NCBI RefSeq assembly: GCF_947498095.1
Contig: NZ_CANMJE010000002.1
Location: 186,001-250,000, forward strand
DNA from: an uncultured Shimia sp.
Lineage (GTDB): Bacteria; Pseudomonadota; Alphaproteobacteria; Rhodobacterales; Rhodobacteraceae
Length of the DNA stretch: 64,000 bases
Direction of reading: 5' to 3'
Below are positions 53,645 to 63,112 of this stretch, piece after piece. Under the pieces are notes generated by a model. The model had not been told where the DNA came from. It did not search any database and saw only the letters and a program-made list of their open reading frames with translations. How positions within the stretch are numbered: the stretch's first letter is position 1; every line of letters starts with the position of its first letter. The position numbers and the translations under genes are program-made.

Positions 53645-55465
53645 ATGTTGGATAACGCGATTGCCTCTATCGAAAACCTGCGTGTCGAATTTGAAACCAA
53701 GTCTGGCACGGTGGTTGGCGTCGAGGATGTTTCATTCAAGGTTAATCCGGGCGAAACCGTTTGTATTGTTGGAGAATCAGGTTCTGGCAAGTCGGTGTCG
53801 AGCCTGTCCTTGATGCGACTTGTCGAGTTTGGCGGTGGAAAGATTGCAGGTGGACGGCTGATCTTTGATCGCAAGGAAGCAGACGACATCGACCTCGCTG
53901 ATACCCCCCAGGATTTGATGCGTACGATTCGCGGCAATGAGATCGGAATGATCTTTCAAGAACCAATGACGGCTCTTAATCCTGTGTTTACCGTCGGACG
54001 ACAGTTGACCGAAGGTCTGTGTCTTCACAAGAAGCTGTCCAAAACCGATGCCGAAAAGCGTGCCTTGGATCTTTTGCGAGAGGTCCGCATTCCCGAGCCG
54101 GAACGCCGCCTGCGCCAGTATCCGCATGAATTGTCTGGCGGGATGCGTCAGCGTGTCGTGATCGCGATGGCGATGGCCTGTGAGCCGCGACTTTTGATCG
54201 CGGACGAGCCGACAACGGCGTTGGATGTGACGATTCAGGCCGAAATTCTGGCCCTGATGGACCGATTGAAGCGCGAAACGGGCACGGCTGTGATGTTCAT
54301 CACGCATGACATGTCCGTAGTTGCGCAAATGGCGGACCGTGTGGTTGTGATGTTCCGCGGTAAAAAGGTCGAAGAAGGCCCGGTTGAGCAGATTTTCGAG
54401 GATCCCAAGCACAATTACACCAAAGCACTTTTGGCAGCAGTGCCAAAGCTGGGCGAGATGACTGGTTCGGACTTGCCACGTCCTATGAAACTGTTTGGCC
54501 ATGAAGGGCAGGTCATCGAGGATATCCCCGGCACTGATGAGCCAATTCTGACAGTCAGGAACCTGACCACACGCTTTCCGGTTCAGGGCGGGCTCTTGCG
54601 CCGGACCGTGGCCAATGTTCACGCGGTTGAGGACGTGTCGTTCACTCTGAACAAGGGACAGACCCTGTCTCTGGTTGGAGAGTCTGGTTGCGGGAAATCC
54701 ACGGCAGGTCGCTCGATTCTACGACTGGTTGAACCGCAATCGGGGCATGTTGAGTTTGATTGCTGTGACGTTTTGGAATTGAACCAGAAAGACCTGCACA
54801 CTGTACGCCAAGACATGCAGATGATCTTTCAGGATCCATTTGCCTCGCTCAATCCTCAGATGCAGTTGATGGAGCAAGTGGCCGAGCCCATGCGTAACTA
54901 TGGCACCCACAAGGGGAGCGAGTTGCAGGACCGCGTGGCAATGTTGTTTGACCGTGTGGAACTTCCGCGCAGTTTCATGAAACGTTATGCCCATGAGTTG
55001 TCCGGCGGCCAGCGTCAGCGCATCGCGATTGCGCGGGCCCTGGCCTTGAACCCCAAGATGATCGTCTCGGACGAAGCCGTTTCGGCGCTGGACGTGTCGG
55101 TTCAGGCGCAGGTTCTGAACCTGATGATGGAACTGCAGGCTGAACTGGAACTGAGTTACCTCTTTATCAGCCATGACATGGCCGTTGTCGAACGTGTCAG
55201 CCACCATGTTGGCGTGATGTACCTAGGGCGGATCGTGGAAATCGGGCCGCGCCGCGAAGTGTTTGAAAATCCTCAACACCCCTACACACAGGCCCTGATG
55301 AAGGCGGTTCCTATTGCCGACCCGCGCAAGCGCAAGTCCGAGAAAGACTTGAACTTCAAGCCAATCCCATCTCCGATCCACCCGATCGGCTATGAAGCGG
55401 CGCCAAGTGAGTATCGCGAAGTCTCGCCTGGCCACAAAATTCTGACAACCGATAGCGGATACTGA
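53645..55465 (+). CDS. Fused OppD-OppF double ATPase of the ABC importer
   Basis: 606 residues from the ATG preceded by GGGGAAGTTGGGCG. First ATPase: Walker A GESGSGKS, signature ELSGGMRQRVVIAMA, Walker B LLIADEPTTALDVT. Second ATPase: Walker A GESGCGKS, signature ELSGGQRQRIAIARA, Walker B-like MIVSDEAVSALDVS. Both have the C-terminal peptide-transporter extension (NYTKALLAAVP; HPYTQALMKAVP). It energises the importer made with the divergent permeases and binding protein. Confidence 0.95.
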   Translation: MLDNAIASIENLRVEFETKSGTVVGVEDVSFKVNPGETVCIVGESGSGKSVSSLSLMRLVEFGGGKIAGGRLIFDRKEADDIDLADTPQDLMRTIRGNEIGMIFQEPMTALNPVFTVGRQLTEGLCLHKKLSKTDAEKRALDLLREVRIPEPERRLRQYPHELSGGMRQRVVIAMAMACEPRLLIADEPTTALDVTIQAEILALMDRLKRETGTAVMFITHDMSVVAQMADRVVVMFRGKKVEEGPVEQIFEDPKHNYTKALLAAVPKLGEMTGSDLPRPMKLFGHEGQVIEDIPGTDEPILTVRNLTTRFPVQGGLLRRTVANVHAVEDVSFTLNKGQTLSLVGESGCGKSTAGRSILRLVEPQSGHVEFDCCDVLELNQKDLHTVRQDMQMIFQDPFASLNPQMQLMEQVAEPMRNYGTHKGSELQDRVAMLFDRVELPRSFMKRYAHELSGGQRQRIAIARALALNPKMIVSDEAVSALDVSVQAQVLNLMMELQAELELSYLFISHDMAVVERVSHHVGVMYLGRIVEIGPRREVFENPQHPYTQALMKAVPIADPRKRKSEKDLNFKPIPSPIHPIGYEAAPSEYREVSPGHKILTTDSGY

Positions 55466-55468
55466 TAC

Positions 55469-56632
55469 ATGCCACAGCGCCTTACCCCCCGCGCGATCCT
55501 CGACAAGCTGGTGTCGTTCCCGACGATGAGCCACGACAGCAACCTGCCGCTGATCGAATGGGTGGATGAATACCTGACGAGCCACGGTATTTCAGCACAC
55601 CGCCACTATAACGAAGACAATGAAAAGGCGGCGATTTTTGCCCATGTTGGCCCCGAGATCGAGGGCGGCGTGGTGATGTCCGGCCACACCGACGTGGTAC
55701 CGGTTGAGGGCCAGCCCTGGGGCACGGACCCATTTGAGGTTGTCGAAAAAGACGGCAAACTTTTTGGCCGCGGCACCTGCGACATGAAAGGGTTTGATGC
55801 GCTGGCGATCTGGGCTTTGGTCGAGGGGCGCTATTGTGATCTCAAACGGCCCCTGCAGATTGCGCTGAGTTATGATGAGGAAATCGGCTGCACAGGCGCC
55901 CCGCCATTGATTGAGGCGATGGCCCCCATCTTGCCAAAGGCCAGTGCCGTGATCGTCGGAGAGCCGTCGATGATGCAGGCGGTGACAGGGCACAAGGGTG
56001 GCACTGGATTCCATGTGCATATGCGTGGTTTCGAGGTGCATTCATCAATCATGCACACCGGCGTCAACGCGATCATGTATGGCGCCAAACTGATCGAATG
56101 GGCCAATGAGATGAACGCCGCCAATATGGACGCGGAGCCGTCAGAGATGGATGCAGTGTTTGATCCCCCTTGGACCACGTTACACGTGGGGCAGATTGGC
56201 GGTGGGACCGCGCATAACATCACCGCTCTGGACTGTAAGTTCGGCCTCGATTTTCGCTTTGTCCCGGGCGACAGCTCGCAAGACTGGAAAGATCGCTTCA
56301 AAGCGCGCGTGTCTGAGGTTGAAGCCGAGATGCAAGCCGTGCAACCCAGCGCACATATCGCGCTGGAAGAATTCTTTGGTGTGCCTGCTTTGACCCCGGA
56401 AACGGATGGTGAGGCCGAGATGATCGTGCGCCGTCTAACCGGTGACAATGCCGCCCGTGTTGTCAGCTATGGCACCGAGGCAGGGCACTTTCAGAACGCC
56501 GGGTATTCAGCCGTGATTTGCGGACCGGGCGACATCGCACAGGCGCATCAGCCCAACGAATACCTGACGGTTGCCCAGTTTGAGGCCGGACAGGCGTTCA
56601 TGGAGCGATTATTGGACATGTTGAAAGGCTAA
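55469..56632 (+). CDS. M20-family deacylase (acetylornithine deacetylase, ArgE-like)
   Basis: 387 residues, 3 bp after the ATPase gene. M20 metal site: MSGHTDVVPVEGQPWGTDPF, GRGTCDMKGFDAL, SYDEEIGCTGAPPLIEAM and GTEAGHFQNAGYSAVICGPG. It resembles ArgE, which removes acetyl from N-acetylornithine. Because it sits in a transporter operon, it may deacylate an imported N-acyl amino acid rather than act in arginine synthesis; this is inference. Confidence 0.88.
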   Translation: MPQRLTPRAILDKLVSFPTMSHDSNLPLIEWVDEYLTSHGISAHRHYNEDNEKAAIFAHVGPEIEGGVVMSGHTDVVPVEGQPWGTDPFEVVEKDGKLFGRGTCDMKGFDALAIWALVEGRYCDLKRPLQIALSYDEEIGCTGAPPLIEAMAPILPKASAVIVGEPSMMQAVTGHKGGTGFHVHMRGFEVHSSIMHTGVNAIMYGAKLIEWANEMNAANMDAEPSEMDAVFDPPWTTLHVGQIGGGTAHNITALDCKFGLDFRFVPGDSSQDWKDRFKARVSEVEAEMQAVQPSAHIALEEFFGVPALTPETDGEAEMIVRRLTGDNAARVVSYGTEAGHFQNAGYSAVICGPGDIAQAHQPNEYLTVAQFEAGQAFMERLLDMLKG

Positions 56633-56638
56633 CAACCC

Positions 56639-57022
56639 ATGTCCCAAACACGTACCGCCATCCTGAAACGCTATTTCCAGGCTCTGACCGACGGCGACAC
56701 GGCTGCCATCGTTTCCCTGTTTCACCCTGATGGTGAAGTCGTATCGCCCTTTCTCGGCGTAATGAAAGCGGATCAGTTTTTTGCCAAGCTGAGCGAGGCG
56801 TCCAACGGGAGTTTCCTGACTGTACTGGACATCCTTCATGGTGTTGATGGACGCACTTCAGCGGCTCGGTTCCGGTACGACTGGACCTTGAAGGATGGGA
56901 GTGATGTGACTTTTGAGGGGGTCGATCACTACGCTTTTGACGAACAAGATCGGATCTTGTGTATGACCATCTATTACGACACCCACCCATTGCGTGAAGA
57001 GGTGGGCGACAAGTACGCCTGA
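56639..57022 (+). CDS. NTF2/SnoaL-like protein
   Basis: 127 residues: ILKRYFQALTDGDTAAIVSL, FHPDGEVVSPFLGVMKADQF, TSAARFRYDWTLKDGSDVTF. This is the cone-shaped SnoaL-like fold used by small isomerases, dehydratases and ligand binders. It is embedded between the ArgE-like gene (6 bp) and the flavoenzyme gene (6 bp), so it works on the same compound or its product. Confidence 0.82.
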   Translation: MSQTRTAILKRYFQALTDGDTAAIVSLFHPDGEVVSPFLGVMKADQFFAKLSEASNGSFLTVLDILHGVDGRTSAARFRYDWTLKDGSDVTFEGVDHYAFDEQDRILCMTIYYDTHPLREEVGDKYA

Positions 57023-57028
57023 GGAGTC

Positions 57029-58375
57029 ATGCCGGGATTTCCGATCACCATAGCCAACGCAGTTGAGCACCAAGGGCCACTCCCGCCTGCGGCGGATGTT
57101 GTCATCATCGGCGGCGGCGTGATTGGCGTTTGCACAGCCTATTTCCTTGCCAAAAGGGGCCTGCGCCCGGTGCTTCTGGAAAAAGGGCGCATTGCGGGCG
57201 AGCAGTCTTCGCGAAATTGGGGTTGGATACGGCAACAAGGGCGCGACCTTGACGAATTGCCCATCGCCAACGAGGCCAACCAGCTTTGGGGTGAGATTGG
57301 AGCCGACCTTGATGAAAACATTGAGCTTGAGCGCTGCGGGTTAACCTATTTCGCCGAAGATGCCGCCGAAATGGAGCGGTATGAGGCCTGGGTGCGGGAT
57401 GCAGCCCCGACCGGTGTCGACAGTCGTGTCTTGTCAGTGTCTGAGTTGAACACCCTAATCCCAGGAATGGCCGATCACAAATACCTCGGTGGTCTGCACA
57501 CGCCGTCTGACATGAAGGCCGAACCTTGGCTGGCGGTGCCGGCGATTGCGCGTGCCGCCGTGCGACATGGCGCGGTTTTTGTGGAAAACTGTGCCGCGCG
57601 TATCCTTGATCGACACGGCGGACGCGTCAGTGGCGTGGTCACGGAACAGGGTACGATCGCAGCGCCCGAGGTTATCGTGGCGGGGGGGGCATGGTCGTCA
57701 TTGTTCCTGCGAAACGAGGGCGTCAAAATCCCGCAATTGTCGGTCAAGGCGACGGTCGCGGCCACGAACGAATTGCCGTTGGTACATGCCGGAGGGGCCG
57801 TGGATCGCAAACTGGCGTTTCGCCGCCGCTCGGACGGAGGCTATACGTTGGCCGCGGCGGGGTTTCACGAGATGTTTGTTGGCTGGGATGCGTTCCGGCA
57901 TCTGGGCCACTACCTGCCGCAACTGAAACGCGACTTTCGCGGCCGCACCTATTTGCCCAAAGCGCCTGCGGGGTATCCGGATGGCTGGACCACGGCCCGT
58001 CATTGGGGCGGGGGGGCTGAAACCCCGTTTGAGCGGATGCGCATTCTCGACCCCAAACCCAATGCGGGTAAGGTCGAGGACATTCGCAAACGCTTTGAAG
58101 CTCTGCTGCCCGGTGTCGGTTCGGTCAATATCACCGCGACGTGGGCGGGGATGATCGACTCAATGCCCGACATCGTTCCAGTCGTAGACCGTGCCCCGAT
58201 TGAGGGTCTGTCGATTTGTACGGGCATGTGTGGCCACGGCTTTGGGATCGGCCCGGGCTTTGGTCGGATCATGGCGGATATGGTCACCGGCGGTGATGTG
58301 GGGCATGATCTCACGCGCTTCCGGTTCAATCGCTTTACGGACGGATCAAAGCTCAGCTTGGGGCCTGATCTGTAG
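57029..58375 (+). CDS. FAD-dependent oxidoreductase, D-amino-acid-oxidase (DAO) type
   Basis: 448 residues, ATG after GAGGAGTC. The N-terminal dinucleotide fold is DVVIIGGGVIGVCTAYFLAK, with LEKGRIAGEQSSRNWGWIRQ binding FAD. C-terminal TWAGMIDSMPDIVPVVDRAP and GLSICTGMCGHGFGIGPGFG are typical of DAO-type enzymes. Such proteins oxidise secondary or N-substituted amino acids, including opines and sarcosine. In this operon it is a likely step after or before deacylation. Confidence 0.9.
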   Translation: MPGFPITIANAVEHQGPLPPAADVVIIGGGVIGVCTAYFLAKRGLRPVLLEKGRIAGEQSSRNWGWIRQQGRDLDELPIANEANQLWGEIGADLDENIELERCGLTYFAEDAAEMERYEAWVRDAAPTGVDSRVLSVSELNTLIPGMADHKYLGGLHTPSDMKAEPWLAVPAIARAAVRHGAVFVENCAARILDRHGGRVSGVVTEQGTIAAPEVIVAGGAWSSLFLRNEGVKIPQLSVKATVAATNELPLVHAGGAVDRKLAFRRRSDGGYTLAAAGFHEMFVGWDAFRHLGHYLPQLKRDFRGRTYLPKAPAGYPDGWTTARHWGGGAETPFERMRILDPKPNAGKVEDIRKRFEALLPGVGSVNITATWAGMIDSMPDIVPVVDRAPIEGLSICTGMCGHGFGIGPGFGRIMADMVTGGDVGHDLTRFRFNRFTDGSKLSLGPDL

Positions 58376-58402
58376 GTTTTGCAAATTTAAAGGGAAACTC
58401 CG

Positions 58403-59575
58403 ATGCCAGTCAAAAACAGCATTGCAGAAATGCATGATGAAGTCACAGGATGGCGCCGCCACTTGCACGAAACTCCGGAATTGATGTTCGACGTGCATGA
58501 AACAGCGGCTTTCGTTCAGGACCGCCTGAAAGAATTCGGCGTTGACGAGATCACCCCGGGCATTGGCAGAACCGGTGTCGTCGCGGTCATCAAGGGGCGT
58601 CAGGATACCAAGGGAAAAGTGATTGGCTTGCGCGCGGATATGGATGCCTTGCCGATTCACGAGGCGACGGGGTTGGATTATGCGTCCAAGATTGACGGGA
58701 AGATGCACGCCTGCGGTCACGACGGGCATACCTCGATCCTTTTGGGCGCGGCTAAATATCTGTCCGAGACACGCAATTTCGACGGCACGGCCGTTTTGAT
58801 CTTTCAGCCCGCCGAAGAAGGTGGCGGCGGCGGCAAAGTCATGTGCGACGACGGCATGATGGACCGTTGGAACATCCAAGAGGTTTATGGCTTGCACAAT
58901 ATGCCCGGGACTCCTGTAGGACAGTTCGCCATCCGACCTGGCGCGCTTTTGGCTTCGGCTGACGAATTTGAAATCACGGTGACGGGCAAAGGCGGTCACG
59001 CCGCTGCACCACATGAAGCGATCGACACCACGCTGGTTGCCGCGCAGATCGTTGTTTCGTTGCAGTCCATTGTTGCGCGCACGATTAATCCTGTGCACCG
59101 TGTCGTGGTTACAGTGGGCACGTTTGAGACCGACAGTGTGGCCTCGAACGTGATTGCACACCGGGTCCGTATGAAAGGCACGGTTCGTACATTGGATACG
59201 GAAAACCGCGCCTTGGCCGAAGAACGCATCCGCCGCGTTGCAGAGGACACCGCCTCAGCCTTCGGTGCTACGGCTGAGGTGACATGGGAGGATGGCTATC
59301 CCGTAACCGTTAACCACGACAAGGAAACGCAATACGCCATTGAGGCCGCCGCGGCGGTTGTCGGGGTCGAGAACGTTGACGTGAACACCGATCCAATCAT
59401 GCCTGCCGAAGATTTTGCTTTCATGCTTGAAGAGCGCCCCGGAGCCTATATCTTCATGGGCAATGGCGACACGATGATGTGCCACCACCCCGAGTATCAA
59501 TTTGATGATGACGCAATCCCGGCTGGGTCCAGCTGGTTTGCGGAATTGGTCGAGCGCCGTATGGCGATGGACTGA
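58403..59575 (+). CDS. M20D amidohydrolase (hippurate hydrolase-like), first copy
   Basis: 390 residues. Motifs: GLRADMDALPIHEATGLDYA, MHACGHDGHTSILLGAAKYL, FQPAEEGGGGGKVMCDDGMM, GLHNMPGTPVG, GKGGHAAAPHEAIDTTLVAA and MPAEDFAFMLEERPGAYIFM. These include the metal-binding Cys/His/Glu set of hippurate hydrolase-type M20 enzymes, which cleave N-acyl amino acids. Ribosome site AAGGGAAACTCCG. A close paralogue follows 20 bp later. Confidence 0.93.
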   Translation: MPVKNSIAEMHDEVTGWRRHLHETPELMFDVHETAAFVQDRLKEFGVDEITPGIGRTGVVAVIKGRQDTKGKVIGLRADMDALPIHEATGLDYASKIDGKMHACGHDGHTSILLGAAKYLSETRNFDGTAVLIFQPAEEGGGGGKVMCDDGMMDRWNIQEVYGLHNMPGTPVGQFAIRPGALLASADEFEITVTGKGGHAAAPHEAIDTTLVAAQIVVSLQSIVARTINPVHRVVVTVGTFETDSVASNVIAHRVRMKGTVRTLDTENRALAEERIRRVAEDTASAFGATAEVTWEDGYPVTVNHDKETQYAIEAAAAVVGVENVDVNTDPIMPAEDFAFMLEERPGAYIFMGNGDTMMCHHPEYQFDDDAIPAGSSWFAELVERRMAMD

Positions 59576-59595
59576 GTTAAAGGAGCGAAACCCAA

Positions 59596-60759
59596 ATGCC
59601 CGTAAAGAACCGATTTGCCGAACTTCAGGCAGAAATCACTGAATGGCGCCGCGATATCCATGCCCATCCGGAAATCCTGTTTGAAACCCACCGCACCTCG
59701 GCGCTGGTCGCGGAGAAACTGAAAGAGTTCGGTTGTGACGAGATTGTCACCGGCATCGGTCGCACCGGCGTTGTTGGCGTCATCAAGGGCAAGTCGGACA
59801 CGTCGGGCAAGGTGATTGGCTTGCGCGCTGACATGGACGCGCTGCCGATCCATGAGGCCACCGGGTTGGGCTATGCTTCAAAGACCGATGGCGCGATGCA
59901 TGCCTGCGGCCATGATGGTCATACTGCGATGCTGTTGGGCGCGGCCAAGTACCTGTCCGAGACCCGCAACTTTGATGGCACGGTTGTGGTGATCTTCCAG
60001 CCAGCCGAAGAGGGCGGCGGTGGCGGCAAAGAGATGTGTGACGATGGCATGATGGACCGCTGGAACATCCAAGAGGTCTACGGCATGCACAACTGGCCGG
60101 GCAAACCGGTTGGATCCTTTGCCATCCGTCCGGGCGCCTTTTTCGCGGCCACAGACACCTTCGACATCGAGTTCGAAGGCAAAGGTGGCCATGCTGCCAA
60201 GCCACAGGAAACGGTGGACACAACGGTGATGACAGCGCAGGCCGTTCTCGCCTTGCAAACTATTGCCAGCCGCAATGCTGACCCGGTTGATCAGATCGTG
60301 GTCTCGGTCACCTCGTTTGAAACCTCATCCAAAGCTTTCAACGTGATCCCGCAGAAAGTGCACCTCAAGGGCACTGTGCGCACCATGAGCCACGCCATGC
60401 GCGATCTGGCAGAGACCCGCATCAAAGAGGTTTGCACCGGCGTTGCAGCCACTTTCGGCGGTTCGGTCGCAGTCGATTATCATCGCGGCTATCCGGTCAT
60501 GGTGAATAGTGAAGAGCAAACAGACTTTGCCGTTGAGGTCGCCAAATCCGTCAGTGGCGCCTGTGAAGACGCGCCCCTAGTGATGGGCGGTGAAGACTTT
60601 GCGTTTATGCTGGAAGAGCGCCCCGGCGCATACATCCTGGTTGGCAACGGTGACACCGCGATGGTTCACCACCCAGAGTACAACTTTAACGACGAAGCGA
60701 TCCCGGCCGGCTGCAGCTGGTGGGCCGAAATCGTTGAACAACGGATGCCTGCGGCCTGA
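59596..60759 (+). CDS. M20D amidohydrolase (hippurate hydrolase-like), second copy
   Basis: 387 residues; same motif order as the preceding gene (MHACGHDGHTAMLLGAAKYL, FQPAEEGGGGGKEMCDDGMM, GMHNWPGKPVG, GEDFAFMLEERPGAYILVG). The two are close over most of the N-terminal half and diverge more in the C-terminal third (SVDYHRGYPVMVNSEEQTDF here versus the other copy), which may give different acyl or amino acid preferences. Ribosome site AAAGGAGCG. A terminator closes the operon. Confidence 0.93.
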   Translation: MPVKNRFAELQAEITEWRRDIHAHPEILFETHRTSALVAEKLKEFGCDEIVTGIGRTGVVGVIKGKSDTSGKVIGLRADMDALPIHEATGLGYASKTDGAMHACGHDGHTAMLLGAAKYLSETRNFDGTVVVIFQPAEEGGGGGKEMCDDGMMDRWNIQEVYGMHNWPGKPVGSFAIRPGAFFAATDTFDIEFEGKGGHAAKPQETVDTTVMTAQAVLALQTIASRNADPVDQIVVSVTSFETSSKAFNVIPQKVHLKGTVRTMSHAMRDLAETRIKEVCTGVAATFGGSVAVDYHRGYPVMVNSEEQTDFAVEVAKSVSGACEDAPLVMGGEDFAFMLEERPGAYILVGNGDTAMVHHPEYNFNDEAIPAGCSWWAEIVEQRMPAA

Positions 60760-60779
60760 TCTGGCGGGCTTTCTAAGGT

Positions 60780-60814
60780 AAAAAAGGGCTGCGCATCATG
60801 CGTAGCCCTTTTTT
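60780..60814. terminator. Bidirectional terminator
   Basis: AAAAAAGGGCTGCGCA, loop TCA, TGCGTAGCCCTTTTTT: 16-bp stem with a single G-T pair and A/T tracts at both ends. It closes the amidohydrolase operon and can also serve the convergent moaA. Confidence 0.9.
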
Positions 60815-60858
60815 CGTAGGTTCGAGGTTCGGTAAGTCGTGTCAACGGCGCTGGGAGA

Positions 60859-61866
60859 TCAGCCGCCTGTGTGGCTCATGTGGCGCGACATCTGGCCATC
60901 GACCTGATGACGGGAATAGTCAAAGTCATGCCCGCGGGGTTTCAGCTTAATCGCGGCGCGAATGGCATCTTCCAGCAACCCTTCGCCTTGCGCGCTGGCA
61001 CGTAAGGGCTCGCGCAGATCAGCCATATCCTCTTGACCAAGGCACATGTAGAGCTGCCCGGTACAGGTCAGCCGCACGCGGTTGCAGCTTTCACAAAAAT
61101 TGTGCGTCAGAGGTGTGATAAAGCCGATTTTCTGACCGGTTTCCTCAAGTCGCACGTAGCGTGCAGGCCCGCCGGTGCGCTCCGCCAGATCCGTCAGCGT
61201 GTAGTGCTCCGCCAAACTGGTGCGCAGGTCTTTAAGCGGCCAGTATTGATCCAGCCGATCCTCGTTGCCCAGATCGCCCATCGGCATCACTTCGATCCAA
61301 GTCAGGTCCATATCGCGGCTTGCGCACCATTCGGTGATCGCGATCATCTCGTCTTCGTTGAACCCTTTGAGCGCTACGGCGTTGATCTTGACCCGCAACC
61401 CGGCCTTTTGGGCCGCATCAATGCCACGCATGACTTGGGGCAGGCGGCCCCAACGGGTGATTTCAGCAAACTTGGCCTCGTCAATCGTATCGAGCGAGAT
61501 ATTCACCCGGCGCACACCACAGGCATAAAGCTGATCTGCAAACCGTTCGAGTTGCGAGCCATTGGTCGTCAGTGTCAGTTCCTGCAGATCACCGCTTTCC
61601 AGATGGTGGCCCATCGCTTCAAAAAACGTCATGATGTCCCGACGAACCAGCGGTTCTCCGCCCGTGATGCGCAGCTTTTGAACGCCCAAACGCACAAAGG
61701 TCGAGCACATTCGATCCAGTTCTTCCAGCGTCAAAAGCTCTTTCTTGGGTAGAAAGGTCATGTTTTCCGACATGCAATAGACGCAGCGAAAGTCACACCG
61801 GTCGGTGACGGAGACGCGCAGGTAATTGACAGTGCGCTGGAACGGGTCGATCAAGGGAGCAGTCAT
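60859..61866 (-). CDS. moaA: GTP 3',8-cyclase (molybdenum cofactor biosynthesis)
   Basis: 335 residues. Radical-SAM cluster Cys24-x3-Cys28-x2-Cys31 ([10 protein letters not shown]), [15 protein letters not shown], and the C-terminal second cluster [18 protein letters not shown]. The protein ends SRHMSHTGG, the conserved GG tail of MoaA. It converts GTP to 3',8-cyclo-7,8-dihydro-GTP in the first step of molybdopterin synthesis. It is divergent from the lipoprotein gene with about 41 bp between them. Confidence 0.97.
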   Translation of the reverse strand: MTAPLIDPFQRTVNYLRVSVTDRCDFRCVYCMSENMTFLPKKELLTLEELDRMCSTFVRLGVQKLRITGGEPLVRRDIMTFFEAMGHHLESGDLQELTLTTNGSQLERFADQLYACGVRRVNISLDTIDEAKFAEITRWGRLPQVMRGIDAAQKAGLRVKINAVALKGFNEDEMIAITEWCASRDMDLTWIEVMPMGDLGNEDRLDQYWPLKDLRTSLAEHYTLTDLAERTGGPARYVRLEETGQKIGFITPLTHNFCESCNRVRLTCTGQLYMCLGQEDMADLREPLRASAQGEGLLEDAIRAAIKLKPRGHDFDYSRHQVDGQMSRHMSHTGG

Positions 61867-61907
61867 GAGCTATAGGTAGTTCGTTGGACATTAAGGGGCA
61901 AGGGCGG

Positions 61908-62342
61908 ATGCGAGGCAATCTGATAGCGATCAGCGCAGTGGTTGGTGTTTCGGTGTCCGCATGCGCGAACATCACGTCCAAGCCCGCAGCGAGTTCGGGT
62001 GAAACTGATCCCTACACTTGGACAGGTGACAGCCCGCGTCCCCAAGCTCGCCCTGAGAGTGTTGTTGTTTCAGATCAGCAGGTTAGCGTGGAGGCCTCTG
62101 GCCCGCTTGGTGTCACCATCGTGTCGCTGGGCACCCCGTCCGAGCAGGGTTTGTGGCTTAAGACGCCATTGGTTTCGACACAGACCAAGGGACGTCTGGT
62201 TTACGGTGGCAAGAGCGTCGATGTTGATCTCATACCGATCGACGGAGAGGCCGGGGCCGGGTCGCGCATTTCTCTGCATGCCATGCAAGCTCTGGGCATT
62301 CCGTTGACCGATCTGGCCGAGGTTGCGGTGTCAGCGCTCTAG
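61908..62342 (+). CDS. Lipoprotein of unknown function
   Basis: 144 residues from the ATG after AAGGGGCAAGGGCGG; an in-frame start 24 bp upstream would weaken the signal. The N-terminus (NLIAISAVVGVSVSACANIT) has a lipobox ending S-A-C. A low-complexity linker is followed by a compact beta-rich domain (GPLGVTIVSLGTPSEQGLWL, GRLVYGGKSVDVDLIPIDGE). Similar Rhodobacteraceae lipoproteins are sometimes mislabelled as sugar-acid dehydratases; nothing here supports an enzyme. Confidence 0.75.
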   Translation: MRGNLIAISAVVGVSVSACANITSKPAASSGETDPYTWTGDSPRPQARPESVVVSDQQVSVEASGPLGVTIVSLGTPSEQGLWLKTPLVSTQTKGRLVYGGKSVDVDLIPIDGEAGAGSRISLHAMQALGIPLTDLAEVAVSAL

Positions 62343-63026
62343 GCCGAGTTTTGCAAAGTGCTTCGTGGCCTCTTTCTGGGCAAAGGGCTTCATCCGGTCG
62401 CCGTATTGCTTGAGAAACGCGATGACGCGCGGTCCGTCATGCTTCGACAACTCACGCAACCACCAAGCCACAGCTTTCTGAATGAACCACTCGGGATCAT
62501 CGACATAGCCCGCCGCCCAGCCCAGAACCCTGTCTCGTATTTCCAAATCCAAAGGTTTGGGATGGTTTTGCTTGGTCCAGGGCAGGGTGGTCACGAGGGC
62601 CGCCCGCCGTGTCCACATATGGTCTGACGTCGTCCACGCCTCAACGGCGTCCACACGGGAAGGGTCCGCAATCAGACGTTTTTGGCCAGCAGTACAGGCG
62701 TGATCGGCAATCGCCCAGCTGTCAAACTGAGGCACCCAGGATTGGATGAGTGCCCAAACCTCGTCGTCGGGACGAATGCGGGCTTGGGTTAGCAACTTTC
62801 CGGCCGCAATGCGGGCCTCAAAGATGTCTGTCTTCCACAACTCGTCAGCCAATGTGACTCGTTCAGGGACGCTCAGCGCGTTCCGCCAGGTTTTGGTCAG
62901 GTCATTGATGTCCGGGTTTGGTACACCGATGACCGGGCGCGTCTGTTTGTGGTAATTGGCCTTTTGATCGGAACGACCCGGCTCCGCAGCGGCGCGAAGT
63001 TGGGCAAGGGCGTCTTCCAGTGTCAT
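62331..63026 (-). CDS. DNA alkylation repair protein (AlkD-like)
   Basis: 231 residues from the ATG at 63026. HEAT-like helical repeats: GVPNPDINDLTKTWR, LADELWKTDIFEARIAAGKL, WVPQFDSWAIADHACTAGQK, SDHMWTRRAALVTTLPWTKQ and DPEWFIQKAVAWWLRELSKH. The WxxD..AD..C and W-R-R-A elements fit AlkD-type glycosylases that remove alkylated bases. It converges with the lipoprotein gene with a 12-bp overlap. Confidence 0.88.
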   Translation of the reverse strand: MTLEDALAQLRAAAEPGRSDQKANYHKQTRPVIGVPNPDINDLTKTWRNALSVPERVTLADELWKTDIFEARIAAGKLLTQARIRPDDEVWALIQSWVPQFDSWAIADHACTAGQKRLIADPSRVDAVEAWTTSDHMWTRRAALVTTLPWTKQNHPKPLDLEIRDRVLGWAAGYVDDPEWFIQKAVAWWLRELSKHDGPRVIAFLKQYGDRMKPFAQKEATKHFAKLGLER

Positions 63027-63112
63027 GTGTATGGTCCACTTGAGTTCTGTGCCGAAGACCAATGCAGCGCGCGGGTGATCCGGTGCTTGATAGCATCGCC
63101 TGTCTGGGTGAA

